Assembly (NCBI GenBank): GCA_039111635.1
Contig: JBCAQO010000133.1
Location: 1-29,422, forward strand
Source: Heterobasidion occidentale
Taxonomy: Eukaryota > Basidiomycota > Agaricomycetes > Russulales > Bondarzewiaceae
DNA length: 29,422 nucleotides
Reading direction: 5' to 3'
The position numbers and the translations under genes were made by a program. Positions 10,801 through 20,170 of the stretch are shown piece after piece (position 1 is the stretch's first letter; every line of letters begins with the position of its first letter). Below the pieces are notes generated by a model. That model was not told the DNA's origin, searched no databases, and saw only the letters and a list, made by a program, of their open reading frames with translations.

Positions 10801-11229
10801 GCAGATCTTTTAGCTTTGAGGATGCAGCAAATCTAGAAATGACAGACAGATTTGGATAGAGCAGCAGCCCAGCTGACAAAATTTAGAATCAGATCGAAGG
10901 AGAAGTTTGAGAAGAAGTTCCAAAAGTGGATGTGATTGGGACCCTTCGACCCAGGAGACTTGGTTTTGGTGTGGCATACAGAAATAGAAAAGAGTCTAGA
11001 CAGGAAAGCCAAGCCAAGATACAGAGGACCTTATCAAACAGTACAATGTAATCAAGGTGGTGCCTACATTCTTAATGAGTTAAGCGGAGAAATTATGAGG
11101 GAGAAATATGCAGCGTTCAGGATTCTGCCATACATTGCCAGAGACAAGAAGGCTCAAAGAATTATACAGGCTAGATACAGAGGAGAGGACACAGAATCTG
11201 AAGGCAGCAGCTCAGAGGAGGAAGACTAG
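7808..11229 (+). pseudogene. Ty3/gypsy pol polyprotein pseudogene (RT, RNase H, integrase)
   Basis: After a linker with LPRSELDRIAHVL and TPHPPEFKPTERISEER, one frameshift near 8312 leads into a single frame that runs to 11229. RT: YRSRWFCILKKNGKLRI, then FDLFWGFDRR, LTAFLTPLGALRLTLMPMGF and FINDL where FIDDL is expected. RNase H: ILSVDSSYIAVGFILSQ, QPKLELFGLYRALRH and VELDAKYIQGML. Integrase: an HHCC region (HEGLGHRG...CHEC, about 10096-10225), then Asp at 10294, Asp at 10468 and Glu at 10573, followed by PGDLVLVWHTEIEKS. Internal stops begin at 8590, 8629, 8953, 8989, 9124, 9259, 9448, 9640, 10372, 10600, 10834 and 10933. It belongs to a gypsy lineage frequent in Agaricomycetes. No protease motif or gag is recognisable, so the 5' part is missing or decayed. 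Confidence 0.88.
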
Positions 11230-11425
11230 AAATAGAAAAGAAGCTTGAGAACAGTGATCAAGAAGAAGCAGATTAACATGAGTTTGATGCTAAGGAATTA
11301 GAAGAAGAAGAAGCTTAGAAAATCAGGACACACAAGCACACATAGGAATGAAGGGGGAGGGAAACAGGGAAGTTGTTGAGCAGAAATTCCTCATTCCATT
11401 CACTATCATCTTCACCCTCAGAAAC
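11230..11425 (+). other. Region after gypsy pol, with a polypurine-tract-like run
   Basis: This A/G-rich stretch contains AAGGGGGAGGG at 11351-11361 within an almost pure purine run (11346-11372), directly followed by TGTTGAG at 11374. Position and composition suit the polypurine tract of the upstream gypsy element, with an LTR starting near 11374. No matching second LTR is visible upstream of 6490, so this stays an inference. Confidence 0.35.
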
Positions 11426-11736
11426 ATGTCGTCTACCTCATCTACCATGAAACCTTTGCTTAAAATCAGACAAGGGATCAATATCTATTCATACAGTGCT
11501 GTACCGGTAACTACTGGGCAAAGCTCAACAACAGAAACGATCTGCATCATGGAGCATATGGAAGCAGACCCTTCCTCACTATATTCACCAGCACCTATCT
11601 TAACGTGTGGGCTGATTCACCTGTTTGATGTGTCAGGGGGATTGAGAATAGATAAGAAGGTGTGGATCTTAGAGAAGGCAGGATTGGATGTGGTATGGGA
11701 AAGGAGGAGATTGTTGACAAGGTGTGAAGAAGAAGA
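11426..11736 (+). pseudogene. Orphan ORF fragment truncated by the chromovirus LTR
   Basis: From ATG 11426 (MSSTSSTMKPLLKIRQG) an open frame runs with protein-like text (INIYSYSAVP, ICIMEHMEADPSSLYSPAP, LIHLFDVSGGLRIDKKVWIL, ERRRLLTR) straight into the LTR beginning at 11737, where it continues fortuitously to a stop at 11803. I do not recognise the product. It lies just downstream of the gypsy pol on the same strand and may be an accessory ORF of that element. It may also be a host or other-element gene cut by the insertion. The expected second half was not found on the right side of the chromovirus. Confidence 0.45.
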
Positions 11737-12340
11737 TGTTACGAACTGCTTGTTTAGTAACCCAAGAGTAACAGGTTCTTCCCTAGGTTGCACGATGGAC
11801 TGAGTAATGGACGAAGTCTTGACTGTATTCAGAGGAATAATACAGGAGGGAGGAACAAAGTGTCCATATAGGAAGATATGAACAAACAAAGGTTCGCAGT
11901 AGGAAGACTGCAAGATAACGAGGAGAATAGACTGAAGATCCTCAGCCTATTTTATAGGCCTTATATACTGTATGGGGTATAGGGTAAGAGTCTGTGTGCC
12001 CCTCCGAGTATCCACTCTTAGAGAGCTGTGGTTGCTGTCTCTCTCAGCTGGTGCCTACTCTTGTACTTCTCCAGTCGCACCAATCCATCCGGGTGCAACG
12101 AGGTGCTTACCCGTAAGCCCTAAGCCCATGGCATGTGAATGCCTATCTTATTAATCCACTATACCTATGACCCTATCATATATCCTCTACCAATGTCTTG
12201 AAGAACCATTGGTCCAGTCGGCTCCTAAGGATATGCCGAATACCTTGATGCACGCTCCGTAGTGGAGCCGCCTAGCATGTAATGCTTGAGCCATCAGTTA
12301 GACACGACCCTGGAGGGCCCCGATAGGTCAAGTCATAACA
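11737..12340 (-). repeat. 3' LTR of the chromovirus, 604 bp
   Basis: Read on the minus strand it starts TGTTATGACTTGACC and ends GTTCGTAACA, giving the inverted ends TGTTA/TAACA expected of an LTR. A TATA-rich stretch (TATATAAGGCCTATAAAATA on the minus strand, about 11945-11970) suits the U3 promoter. A polypurine tract lies directly upstream on the minus strand. No second copy occurs in the window. Confidence 0.85.
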
Positions 12341-12352
12341 TTACCCCCTTTC
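12341..12352 (-). other. Polypurine tract of the chromovirus
   Basis: On the minus strand GAAAGGGGGTAA sits immediately before the TGTTATG start of the 3' LTR. This is the standard place for the plus-strand DNA synthesis primer of an LTR retrotransposon, and it fixes the element's orientation and the LTR boundary. Confidence 0.8.
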
Positions 12353-13228
12353 TAGGTCCCAACTCCTGAGGGGACTACTCACCGCTAGCGAGCTTCATCG
12401 TCATTCCACGTACAATTGCTTTCTGGTCATCCAAGGATCAGAAGGTGTCTTTCCGATATGACTGCATTTTCTGGGGTGAAGACCAACTTACGTCATTTAC
12501 AACACCTAGGAGTTTTCCATCTCCATTGACTGCATTTGATACAGGAGTGCCCCAGGAGTCTGACTGTGCCTCCATCAATGTTTTTCTTCATTGGTACATT
12601 TTGATACGAGCTGCCGCTCAAGGTGGCTGCGTGTTTGGCTTTGCTGATGAAGAAGTTATCTCCCACATATGCCCTATTTGATATTAACTTCCAGTAGGCA
12701 TTTGGATGCAGGAGCCGCTCAATGCAGGACGACCTGCATGCATTTGATAACCCAGTCCAGCGTCTGGGATGGTATCCAGAAAGGTGTCACGTGTGAATGA
12801 TTATGTGATGAATAGAAACGCGTCTGTGGATGTTTGCATTGTTATTTTTCAGAATGCCGAAGGCCATGCTTCAGTGTTTCCAGGATAGATCTTCTCCTCC
12901 GTGATCTCCGGTATCAAGGGGAACTCCAGGTGTGTGTGGGTTGATCGCTTTCTCAAGGCTTAGGCCCACCAACCTATGTGAATCCAGCAAGACCCCTTTG
13001 AAGATCCCTAACTCTGTCAGCCCCATACAGTGGCCCGTCCACGTTAGAGGTTGAGTGTTTGTCCAGTGTTTGTTTGTCACATGAGAGCAAGCATGCAGCT
13101 GCGCTCCACGTATTGAACACAAGGTAAGGATTTTGAAGAATAGACTTGAACATCCATAGTCTCTTGAATAGACCTTGGTGTCCACATTGACGGTGATTAT
13201 TGTGGGGTCAGCGTAAGGTATGTCCTGG
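12353..13228 (-). other. Chromovirus 3' segment between the repeat region and the polypurine tract
   Basis: There is no recognisable domain. A minus-strand open frame from 13251 to 12871 starts MSGTMLNYQD, overlapping the first 20-nt repeat, and runs through CSHVTNKHWTNTQPLTWTGH. The rest is broken by stops. Because it lies inside the element between pol and the LTR, I treat it as the decayed end of the extra ORF region. Confidence 0.35.
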
Positions 13229-14359
13229 TAGTTTAACATTGTGCCGGACATCCATAGTTTTGCGTCTTTGCCGATGTTGGCTAGTTTATCCTTAAGTCAT
13301 TGCGGACTGAGGCTAGTTTATACTGAAGTTGTTGCGGACTGCCCTGCTAGTTTAAACAACAAGGTTGTTGCGGACCTATCCATCTCCAATGTAGGAGTAC
13401 CTATAAACAAGACAGTAGACTTTTCTGCACGCCAGAACATTCATCGGTGATGCGCATAGGGCCTTAGACCAGGTCCTACTTCTTGACAGGGTTCCCATTG
13501 AGGAAGAATGGTGACAGTTTATGCTATATCAAACTGGATAACTTATGGAGTAGTGCCAAAATATTTCTCATGTTTGGACACTGCTCATGACCCTGTAAAC
13601 AAAGGGCAGCCCATTTTAACGTCATGGGGGACGGCCATAGTTTATAGTCATTGTGGACATCGGCTATTGCCTGGCTTGAACCTCCTGAGCCTCAATAGAT
13701 TTAATCCTCCGGGGTGAGGGTAGTTTAAGGTCATTTTGGACTGGTTAGTGTCCAAGGTTGTGGGCATCAACCACAACTCCTATTTCTGAAGGAGCAAATA
13801 GTTTATCGTCATTGCGGACGGGGTAATGACTTTTCAAAGTCACCGCCCACAATCCCTGTGCTTGAAGGGACGATAGTTTAACATCTTTGCGGACTATTGG
13901 GTCTGGAAGCGGTAATTCCAGCTCCAATATGGTCCCTAGAACAAAGGGACAATAGTTTAACGTCATTTCAGATGTTAAAGAAACCTGAGGCATGATCCTA
14001 GTTGCCTCTTGACTGGCCCTTGAAGCAGAATCCTTGCTTTGGACTTCAAGGGTAGAATGGGCGCACCATAGAGTAGTCGTGGTCCTGTAGGATGGCTGAC
14101 GACCCACTTCATGTCCCTAAACCCCTCACACGGAATTGAACCGTGTCGACCCCATATTCTTTTACTGTAGAACGTATGGAATATGGAAGTGCCTTGACCT
14201 AGTCGGCAGGGTTCTGCAATGGTGGGATCATCACTTCCACCATCTGCCAGAATACAACCATGCTCCGAGGGTCTTGGTAGCTTTAGCGTCGTCCCGGACA
14301 ATAACTAGTTTATAGTCATTGCGGACCAAGCCTTTCGTAGTTTTACATTGTTGCGGATG
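13229..14359. repeat. Dispersed repeat array, motif TAGTTTAWCGTCATTGCGGA, at least 13 copies
   Basis: Plus-strand copies with varying mismatches lie at about 13229, 13255, 13282, 13314, 13348, 13614, 13638, 13721, 13799, 13873, 13953, 14278, 14306 and 14338. A further copy lies at about 14818. The first five are 26-34 bp apart; several in the middle are about 75-83 bp apart. The best copies are ATAGTTTATCGTCATTGCGG at 13798 and TAGTTTATAGTCATTGCGGA at 14306. On the minus (element coding) strand they read VRNDDKL or SEMTLNY depending on phase. This could be a decayed protein repeat or a nucleic-acid repeat in the 3' untranslated part of the chromovirus. I do not know a counterpart. Confidence 0.75.
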
Positions 14360-14439
14360 TAACATCCTTTTCTTGTCCATTTTTTTAACTACTTAATAAA
14401 ATACAACCACTATATACATGCATCTTAATAGGGCCCCCT

Positions 14440-14735
14440 AATGTGGAAAAGACCCTGTAAAACTGGAGATCCAAAGTGGGACATCCAAACACCTGTCAGA
14501 CCTTGACAGTGAGGTAGGGTCCACTGTTCCCCAACGGTGAACATGCAACACGATCTTTCCACTAGGATTCTTGCATCATTCATAGCTTTTTGGTCTCACC
14601 ACAAGATCGAAAAGCCAGCATATCAGTACCAAGGTTATGTCGAATTGAGGACCTCCTAATGCGGAAAGGGTCCTGTAAAACTGGGGATCCAAGCGGGACA
14701 TCTGTTCGCTTGTCAGAATACCTCTTGACAACGAG
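14440..14735. repeat. Direct repeat pair, about 75 bp, separated by about 140 bp
   Basis: The segment from about 14440 (AATGTGGAAAAGACCCTGTA and following) is repeated from about 14657 (AATGCGGAAAGGGTCCTGTA and following), with shared AAACTGG-GATCCAA and GGGACATC blocks and a shared CTTGACA further on. The two copies read on the minus strand as LDLQFYRVFSTLGG and LDPQFYRTLSALGG, so the repeat may be at protein level in the extra chromovirus ORF. Confidence 0.7.
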
Positions 14736-16355
14736 AGTGTTAAATGCTTGTCCTGTTCTACGGACCGTAGGGCTGAATGCAAAATGGTCAGGTACTTCCC
14801 CTGCCTTCTTATCTTTTCACAGTTTAATGTCATGCAGAACATTAAAACACTTGATGTTCTGTGCATGAAACCGGTACCTGTGGTACAGAGGGTCCTTTCC
14901 TCTTCGTCACCTTTCAAGACAAGGGGTTCCTCAACTCCCTTGTCTAATAACCTCCGCCAATGTCCCCATAATCTCCATACCCTTCGTCTGGCCTATAATA
15001 GGGGTCAATGTCATTGTAGTTCCAGTCTTTGACCTCGTCCCATGCATCTAGCTCTGCTCGAGTCCAAGCAGCAGTTCTTAGAGTCGGTCGCTGGCGGTCT
15101 TGAGCTCTTCTACCAGTGCGAGCATGCGTTCCTTCAGGTTGATGATGTTAAGGATGATCCAGAGTCAGTGGATCTTGCGGTTGAGTTCTTCAAGGACTGT
15201 CTCTTCTGGGTTGGGGTGTTGCCCTTGTCCTCTGGTTTCCTCGCCTCTCGTTCCTCCTGTATCTTGGGGGATGCTCCTCATTGCTGCCTCCGGCGTCCTG
15301 CCCAGCGGATTGTCCTGTTGACGTGGGATAAAGGGTCTCTCGGTCCCTCCATGCCTGCTGTTGTACTGTGGTCCAGAAGGGTTCTGTCTGGGCGGCTGCA
15401 TCTCGACTACTCATAGTTGGTACTGCTCTTCTGGCTTTGTTGTCCCATGGTTGGATGCGGAATGGGTCAATTTGAACAGGAGGGGAGTGTACATCGTCGG
15501 TGTTGGATATGAGGGCAGGTAGGAGCTCCAGATTGATGAAGGAAGAAAACTCATTGGGGTGGATGAGAAGGGCATATGCCCCATTATTTCCTCTGGCATA
15601 CCAGGAGGCGGCTTGATGATCATCTGCATAGGCCAAAAGCCTGACCTGGTTGCTTGTGTCCGCAAGGCGTTGGGGAATATTGCTGTTCTCACTTCTAGAT
15701 TGCCCTGCAAAGAAGTTAGCGAGCCTTTGCAAGGCTAACGCTGTGGCCATCTGAATTACCGCCAAGATTGTGGTGTACTGAAGTAATGCATCCCCTAGTC
15801 CTTCCAATTCTCGGGGGTGCAGATCTCTACCACCGGCAAGGGGTCCTCTGGTCCTAGTAGTCGGTGTACTAGTCGTTGCTGATTCTTGTACACCTAGTTT
15901 AGCAACTATAGACGATGCCAGGTCTGCAGGGTTTCTTGGTCCTCCTCCGCTTCTCGTCTCCTGTCTTGTGTCTCCTTGAGCCAGCGTTGTTGTCGGTCGC
16001 GGAGGCGTTGACGGAGTAGGCCTTCCTTCCTCTTGACGTCCTTCATTGTGCTTGTCATGAGCTCTCTCAGCCCAAGGTGGGGCTCATAGTTCTGTTCGAT
16101 CTTCGGCGGTGAGTGTGGCAAGATGGGTGGAGACTGGTATGGAAACTCCCTCTGGAGTTGTTGGACGGCCGCTTCAGCCAGGGTGTCCAGTGTCGTAATT
16201 GGCAACGGCCAGGATGATGTCTGATGAGGGGTTTCTTGATGGTGAGGAAGTAGTTCCTTCATCAATAAGCATAGCGCATCCAGGGGAGTAATTGAGGGAG
16301 GAGTGGTCGGACATGTACTGGGGGGAAGAATTCTTGCTTTAAGGGAGAGAGCCAT
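14576..16355 (-). pseudogene. Extra ORF of the chromovirus, 3' of pol, function unknown
   Basis: An ATG at 16355 lies 20 nt downstream of the pol stop (16375-16377), with a TATATAAAAGG sequence between them. The first frame (to 15906) is rich in Pro and then strongly charged (LRQRLRDRQQRWLKETQDRR), suggesting a coiled coil. After a break, 15807-15190 reads LGDALLQYTTILAVIQMATA, LALQRLANFFAGQ and WRDRETLYP. Next comes NLKERMLALVEELKTASDRL near 15120 and an Asp/Tyr/Gly-rich DPYYRPDEGYGDYGD near 15000. Several frameshifts and stops interrupt it. I recognise no domain. Its place after a chromodomain, where LTR retrotransposons sometimes carry accessory or envelope-like ORFs, is the only hint of role. 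I see no convincing transmembrane segment or signal peptide. Confidence 0.6.
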
Positions 16356-16374
16356 CTCCTTTTATATACCTTTT

Positions 16375-17700
16375 TTAGAGCTTAATTGCCATAGGTCGGG
16401 GCTTGTCTGGATAGCTTTCGTGAAACTCATGAATCACCTCGTTGGCCATATCTTTGAGGAGGGCAAAGAGTTCCCAGGTGTTATCTGCTTTAGAGTATCC
16501 AACCCACTTGATGAGGTATTTGGTTCCTCATCCTTGGCATTTTGAATCTAGAATGGCCTCCACTTCGTAGTGTTCTTCTTTATTCAGGATCCCTGGGGCA
16601 GGTTTGGAGAAGTTCCTCCCATGGGCCTCTGTCTCGTGATATTCAGTGAGCACAGAGGCGTAAAATACCGGGTGTATCTTCCATGTTTCAGCTATTTTCA
16701 GCCAATAAGCCAGAGGGCCAATTCTTTTGGTCACTTGAAAAGGGCCATAACGCCTAGGTGCCAGCTTGAACTTTGGATGAGTCGTCCAAATGTGGGTTCC
16801 TTCTAACCAGACTTGGGTTCCTACTTCCCACTGTGGAAGTGTCCTGTGCAGGTCCTGGTCTTTGGCGTGCTATGCTGCTATCTAGAGACTGGCAGCCACA
16901 TCTTCTTGGACTTCTTTGATTAGCTGTAAATGTTTGGTTACTGCAGGCACCTTGGTCTCCAACACTGAGTCGACTGAATATGGCAGATTGAAACCATAGA
17001 GAACTTCAAACGGTGACTTCCCGGTGGTGAAGTGTCTTCGGGTGTTATGGGAGAATTCTGCGAAGGGGAGCAAGTCTACCCAGTTATCTTGGTGGTAGTT
17101 GCAGAATACCCGTAGGAACTGTTCAATTTTCTGGTTGACCTGTTCCGTTTCTCCATCCGTCTGGGGGTGATAAGCCGTGCTAAGGGCCAGAGTGATTCCC
17201 AGCCCTTTCCATAGTTCTCGTGTGAATTTCGCCACAAATTGGGGGCCTCTATCGGATACCACTTTGGTCAGCAGACCGTATCGTTTAAACACATTGTCCT
17301 AGAAGAGCATCGTGGTTTTTTCTGCCGTGATTGTCTTCTTACATGGAGTTATGACTATCCCTTTAGACAGGCCTTCGTCAACCACTACGTTTATCGAGTC
17401 GTATCCTCTGCTTTCCAGGAGGTTTGTTACAAAATTGGTAAAGATGAAACACCAAGGGGCGTTCATGGTTTCCAGTGGTTGAATTGGCAGATGGGTTTTG
17501 TGGGGTAGATTCTTGGTGGATTGGCAAACTGCACATCCATCCACATATTGATGGACAAACTTGGTCATGCTTGACCACCAATAATGGTGTTGTACCAACT
17601 CCAGGGTCTTTGCTTGGCCTGGATGTTCTGTAGCCATGGTGTCGTGGTGTGTTTTTACAATCATTCAACAAAGGAGGTCGTCCTTTGGGACACATATGTA
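16375..17700 (-). pseudogene. Chromovirus integrase with C-terminal chromodomain, broken
   Basis: An HHCC zinc-binding region (HHDTMATEHPGQ...CAVC, 17660-17520) is followed by the catalytic core. The first catalytic aspartate appears changed: FTNFVTNLLESRGYDSI, where a DF is expected. The second (VVSDRGPQF, about 17250) and the Glu in TDGETEQVNQ (about 17150) are present. The C-terminal part reads RRYGPFQVTKRIGPLAYWLK and HPVFYASVLTEY. The chromodomain (EEHYEVEAILDSKCQG, then GTKYLIKWVGYSKADNTWE, about 16575-16455) would target integration to methylated-histone chromatin. Stops occur at 17296-17298, about 16879 and 16528-16530. Pol ends with TAA at 16375-16377. Confidence 0.85.
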
Positions 17701-18960
17701 ACCATTATGCCTTGTTATGCCGTTTTCATGTGTCCATGTTCCTAGGTTGCCCATCATTGCTTTCAGTCCTTTTTCCAGCAATTTCTTGAGGGCTACATTG
17801 ACTAGCAAATCGTGTTCTGAACGTGAGTGTTGAATAAGGGAGAGGATGTCCGAGGATACGAGTTCCGTTGCTTTAATGTGTATGCTTTTGCTTGGCTCTA
17901 CCAAGGTTTCACTGGACTCGGTGAAAAGTTTGGACGGGAGCAGAGTCTGTGCATTGTTATCAGATTCCACCCCCTCACTAAGGTCTGGATGCCTGGACAG
18001 AGCATCAGCATGATTGGTTGTTCCCACCTTGTAGCTGAGCTAGAAGTCAAATTATGACAAAAACAGACTCCAGCGTGCTTGTCGCCTTAACAGGTCTCGC
18101 ACGGTTTGAATATAAACCAGGTTCTTGTGGTCTGTCCAGACCTTAAAGGGGTGTCCCAGTGCCTTGATGATTGCAAGGAGTTCACAATCATGCACGTCAT
18201 AATTCCTTTCTGGGGGCGAAAACAATCCAGAGAGGTAGGCAACGGGGTGCCAGTCGTTATCAGGTCCTTCCTGTAAGAGGACTGCACCATATGTGGAGAG
18301 GGAGGAGTTGGTAACTAGCCGGTAGGGACACATCAGATCAGGGTATAATAGGACGGGTTGACTGATGAAGGCTTTCTTCAATCAGTCAAAAGCCTGTTGG
18401 CAGTCCTCGGTCCAGTCCCATTTTGTGTCTTTCTTGGTGAGGTCATGCAGGGGCGAGCGATTAAGGAAAACTTGTCAATGAATCACTGATAAAAATTCCC
18501 TAGACCTAAGAAAGAGCGGATGTTGTGGACTGTGCGAGGAATGGGCCATTTCTGAATGGCATTGATCTTCAAGTCCTCCATTGCAATGTGATCTTTTGAA
18601 ATGGTATATCCTAAGTAGTTTAACTTGTCCTTGTGGAATTTGCATTTCTCTGGTTTGAGGTAGAGATCATTGTTGCGTAGGATCTAGAGGACTTGTCAAA
18701 CCACCACGATATATTCTGCCATGGTTTTTGTAAAGATGAGGATGTCGTCCATGTATACCGTGATTTTCCAGGCGAGGATGAGATCTTGGAAGATCATATT
18801 CATCATAGCCTGGAAGGTTGCCAGGGAATTGGTAAGCCCAAAGAACATTACTGTAGGTTCAAAGAGTCCTAAGGGCGTTACAAAGGCTGCCTTGGATTTG
18901 TCCCCTTTTTTGATGCGCATGTTGTTATATCCCCACTGAACATCCAGCTTCAAGAATACA
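17701..18960 (-). pseudogene. Chromovirus reverse transcriptase (palm to connection) and RNase H, broken
   Basis: This continues the RT from the 18969-20150 segment. FLKLDVQWGYNNMRIKKGDK precedes the YMDD catalytic motif at 18744-18755. Next come LKPEKCKFHKDKLNYLGY and RSFLGLGNFYQ before a frameshift. RNase H follows as QPVLLYPD, then VTNSSLSTYGAVLLQE (an Asp is usual before the Ser-Leu block), ELLAIIKALGHPFKVWTDHKNL and NHADALSRHPD. There are stops near 18052 and 18382, plus TGA in FYQ-FIDKFS. The enzyme made cDNA and degraded the RNA strand of the hybrid when the element was active. Confidence 0.87.
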
Positions 18961-20170
18961 GTTGCCCCTCAGATAATATCCAGTAATTCTTGGATTAATG
19001 GCAGAGGGCAGACATTTTGAACGGTGTGTTCATTGAGGTGGCAATAATCCTGTACTGGGCGGAGCTTTCCATCCTTCTTGTTTATGAAGAAGAAGTAGGC
19101 CACGCTGTGTGCTGTCAATCGACATATTGTTCCCCTAGAAAGATGCTCTTTGACAAATTTTCCTAGCTCGTTGTGCTTCTCTGGGCTCAAGGGAAATATT
19201 CTTGGGGCCTGGGGTTTGAAGGACAGCTTAAGATCTATCGCATGATCCCATATAGTGTGTTTGGGGAGTCTCTGTGATCGTCTTTTGCTGAAAATGTCGA
19301 GGTAGGAATGGTATTCCAACGGTATGTGACTCTTCAAGTTGGTTGTGTTGATTTCCTCTTCCAGGTCTTTGTTAAAACTAGTGAACCCCGAGGGTTTGGG
19401 AGCTACCTTTCTGATGACGGGTTCTCCTTCACTATCCTTTGTGGAGGAGTCAAACAGTATTTGCGCCTCTTCGGCAACTTTTTCTGAAGCTTCGCTCTGG
19501 GCTGTCTCTTGTTGAGTTTTCCAGTGTCCCTTCCTTTTGGCCACTTGTTCCTTGAGCCATTCCCAAGCCTTTGCCTGTCGGGCTTTGTGCTCTAACAGGG
19601 AGATGAACCAAGATTTCCATTCCTTCGTGGGGACTTGTTGCCATTGTCCTTTAGTCCACATCCACGAAGGTCCTACTGGTTCTGAGACAAGATGCGGTTT
19701 CGTCCACTGAGGAATCTTGTCACCGCGTAGTTTTGCTAGCCAATCCTTCTTGGTAGGCTCTTCCCTTGCCTTAGTAAACCCATATGGTTGTTGGCAGTCT
19801 TGGGGGCACCAATCAAAGTGCACTTTACGGCGCCTCCACCCGATAGAGGGGTTGTGGTACTTCAGCCAATCTGTTCCTAGGAGCATGTCATCTTTCCCTA
19901 GATTGGTGATAAACATCTGGACACGTTTGGTATGGGTTCTCCCCCATCTATCCTTGATGGTCAGATTTGCATCTAGGCCCCATTGAATGAGGCCTGCCTT
20001 GTTGATGGTGTCATCGACATTGCGAACACGGATAGGACGGTTCAAGGGGTAAGTTGGAAGGTTGTGTTTTCGTACCCGTCTTTTATTTACCAGAATTCCT
20101 TTGCAAGCTGAGTTGATAGTGGCCCTTGCTCCAGCGCTTCTTCTTTGAGTTGTTAATCACACGTCAAGTC
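18961..20170 (-). pseudogene. Chromovirus protease and N-terminal reverse transcriptase
   Basis: The frame 20045-18969 carries the second half of the retropepsin-like domain (VQMFITNLGKDDMLLGTDWL and YHNPSIGWRRRKVHFDW). A variable linker follows, then the RT start: HSYLDIFSKRRSQRLPKH, HAIDLKLSFKPQAPRIFPLS, REHLSRGTI-like text, FFINKKDGKLRPVQDYCHLN and PLPLIQELLDII. Continuing upstream in frame, the protease active site, expected as DSG, reads NSA at about 20103-20117, just before RRVRKHNLPTYPLNRPI. The protease would therefore be dead even without the frame breaks upstream of it. Confidence 0.85.

Noticed and set aside
8590..10935. Many TGA codons at Trp positions in gypsy pol suggest UGA read as Trp (a mitochondrial-type code)
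   Set aside because: TAA and TAG stops and a frameshift occur in the same pol, some TGA codons replace non-Trp residues, spliceosomal introns lie nearby, and the copia element uses the standard code. Decay explains it better.
13229..14359. Possible CRISPR-like array of regularly spaced repeats
   Set aside because: Copies are degenerate, spacing is irregular, the context is a eukaryotic retrotransposon, and no cas genes are present.
14576..14917. Considered as a separate host gene
   Set aside because: Its text follows on from the extra chromovirus ORF after frame breaks and it lies between pol and the element's own 3' LTR.
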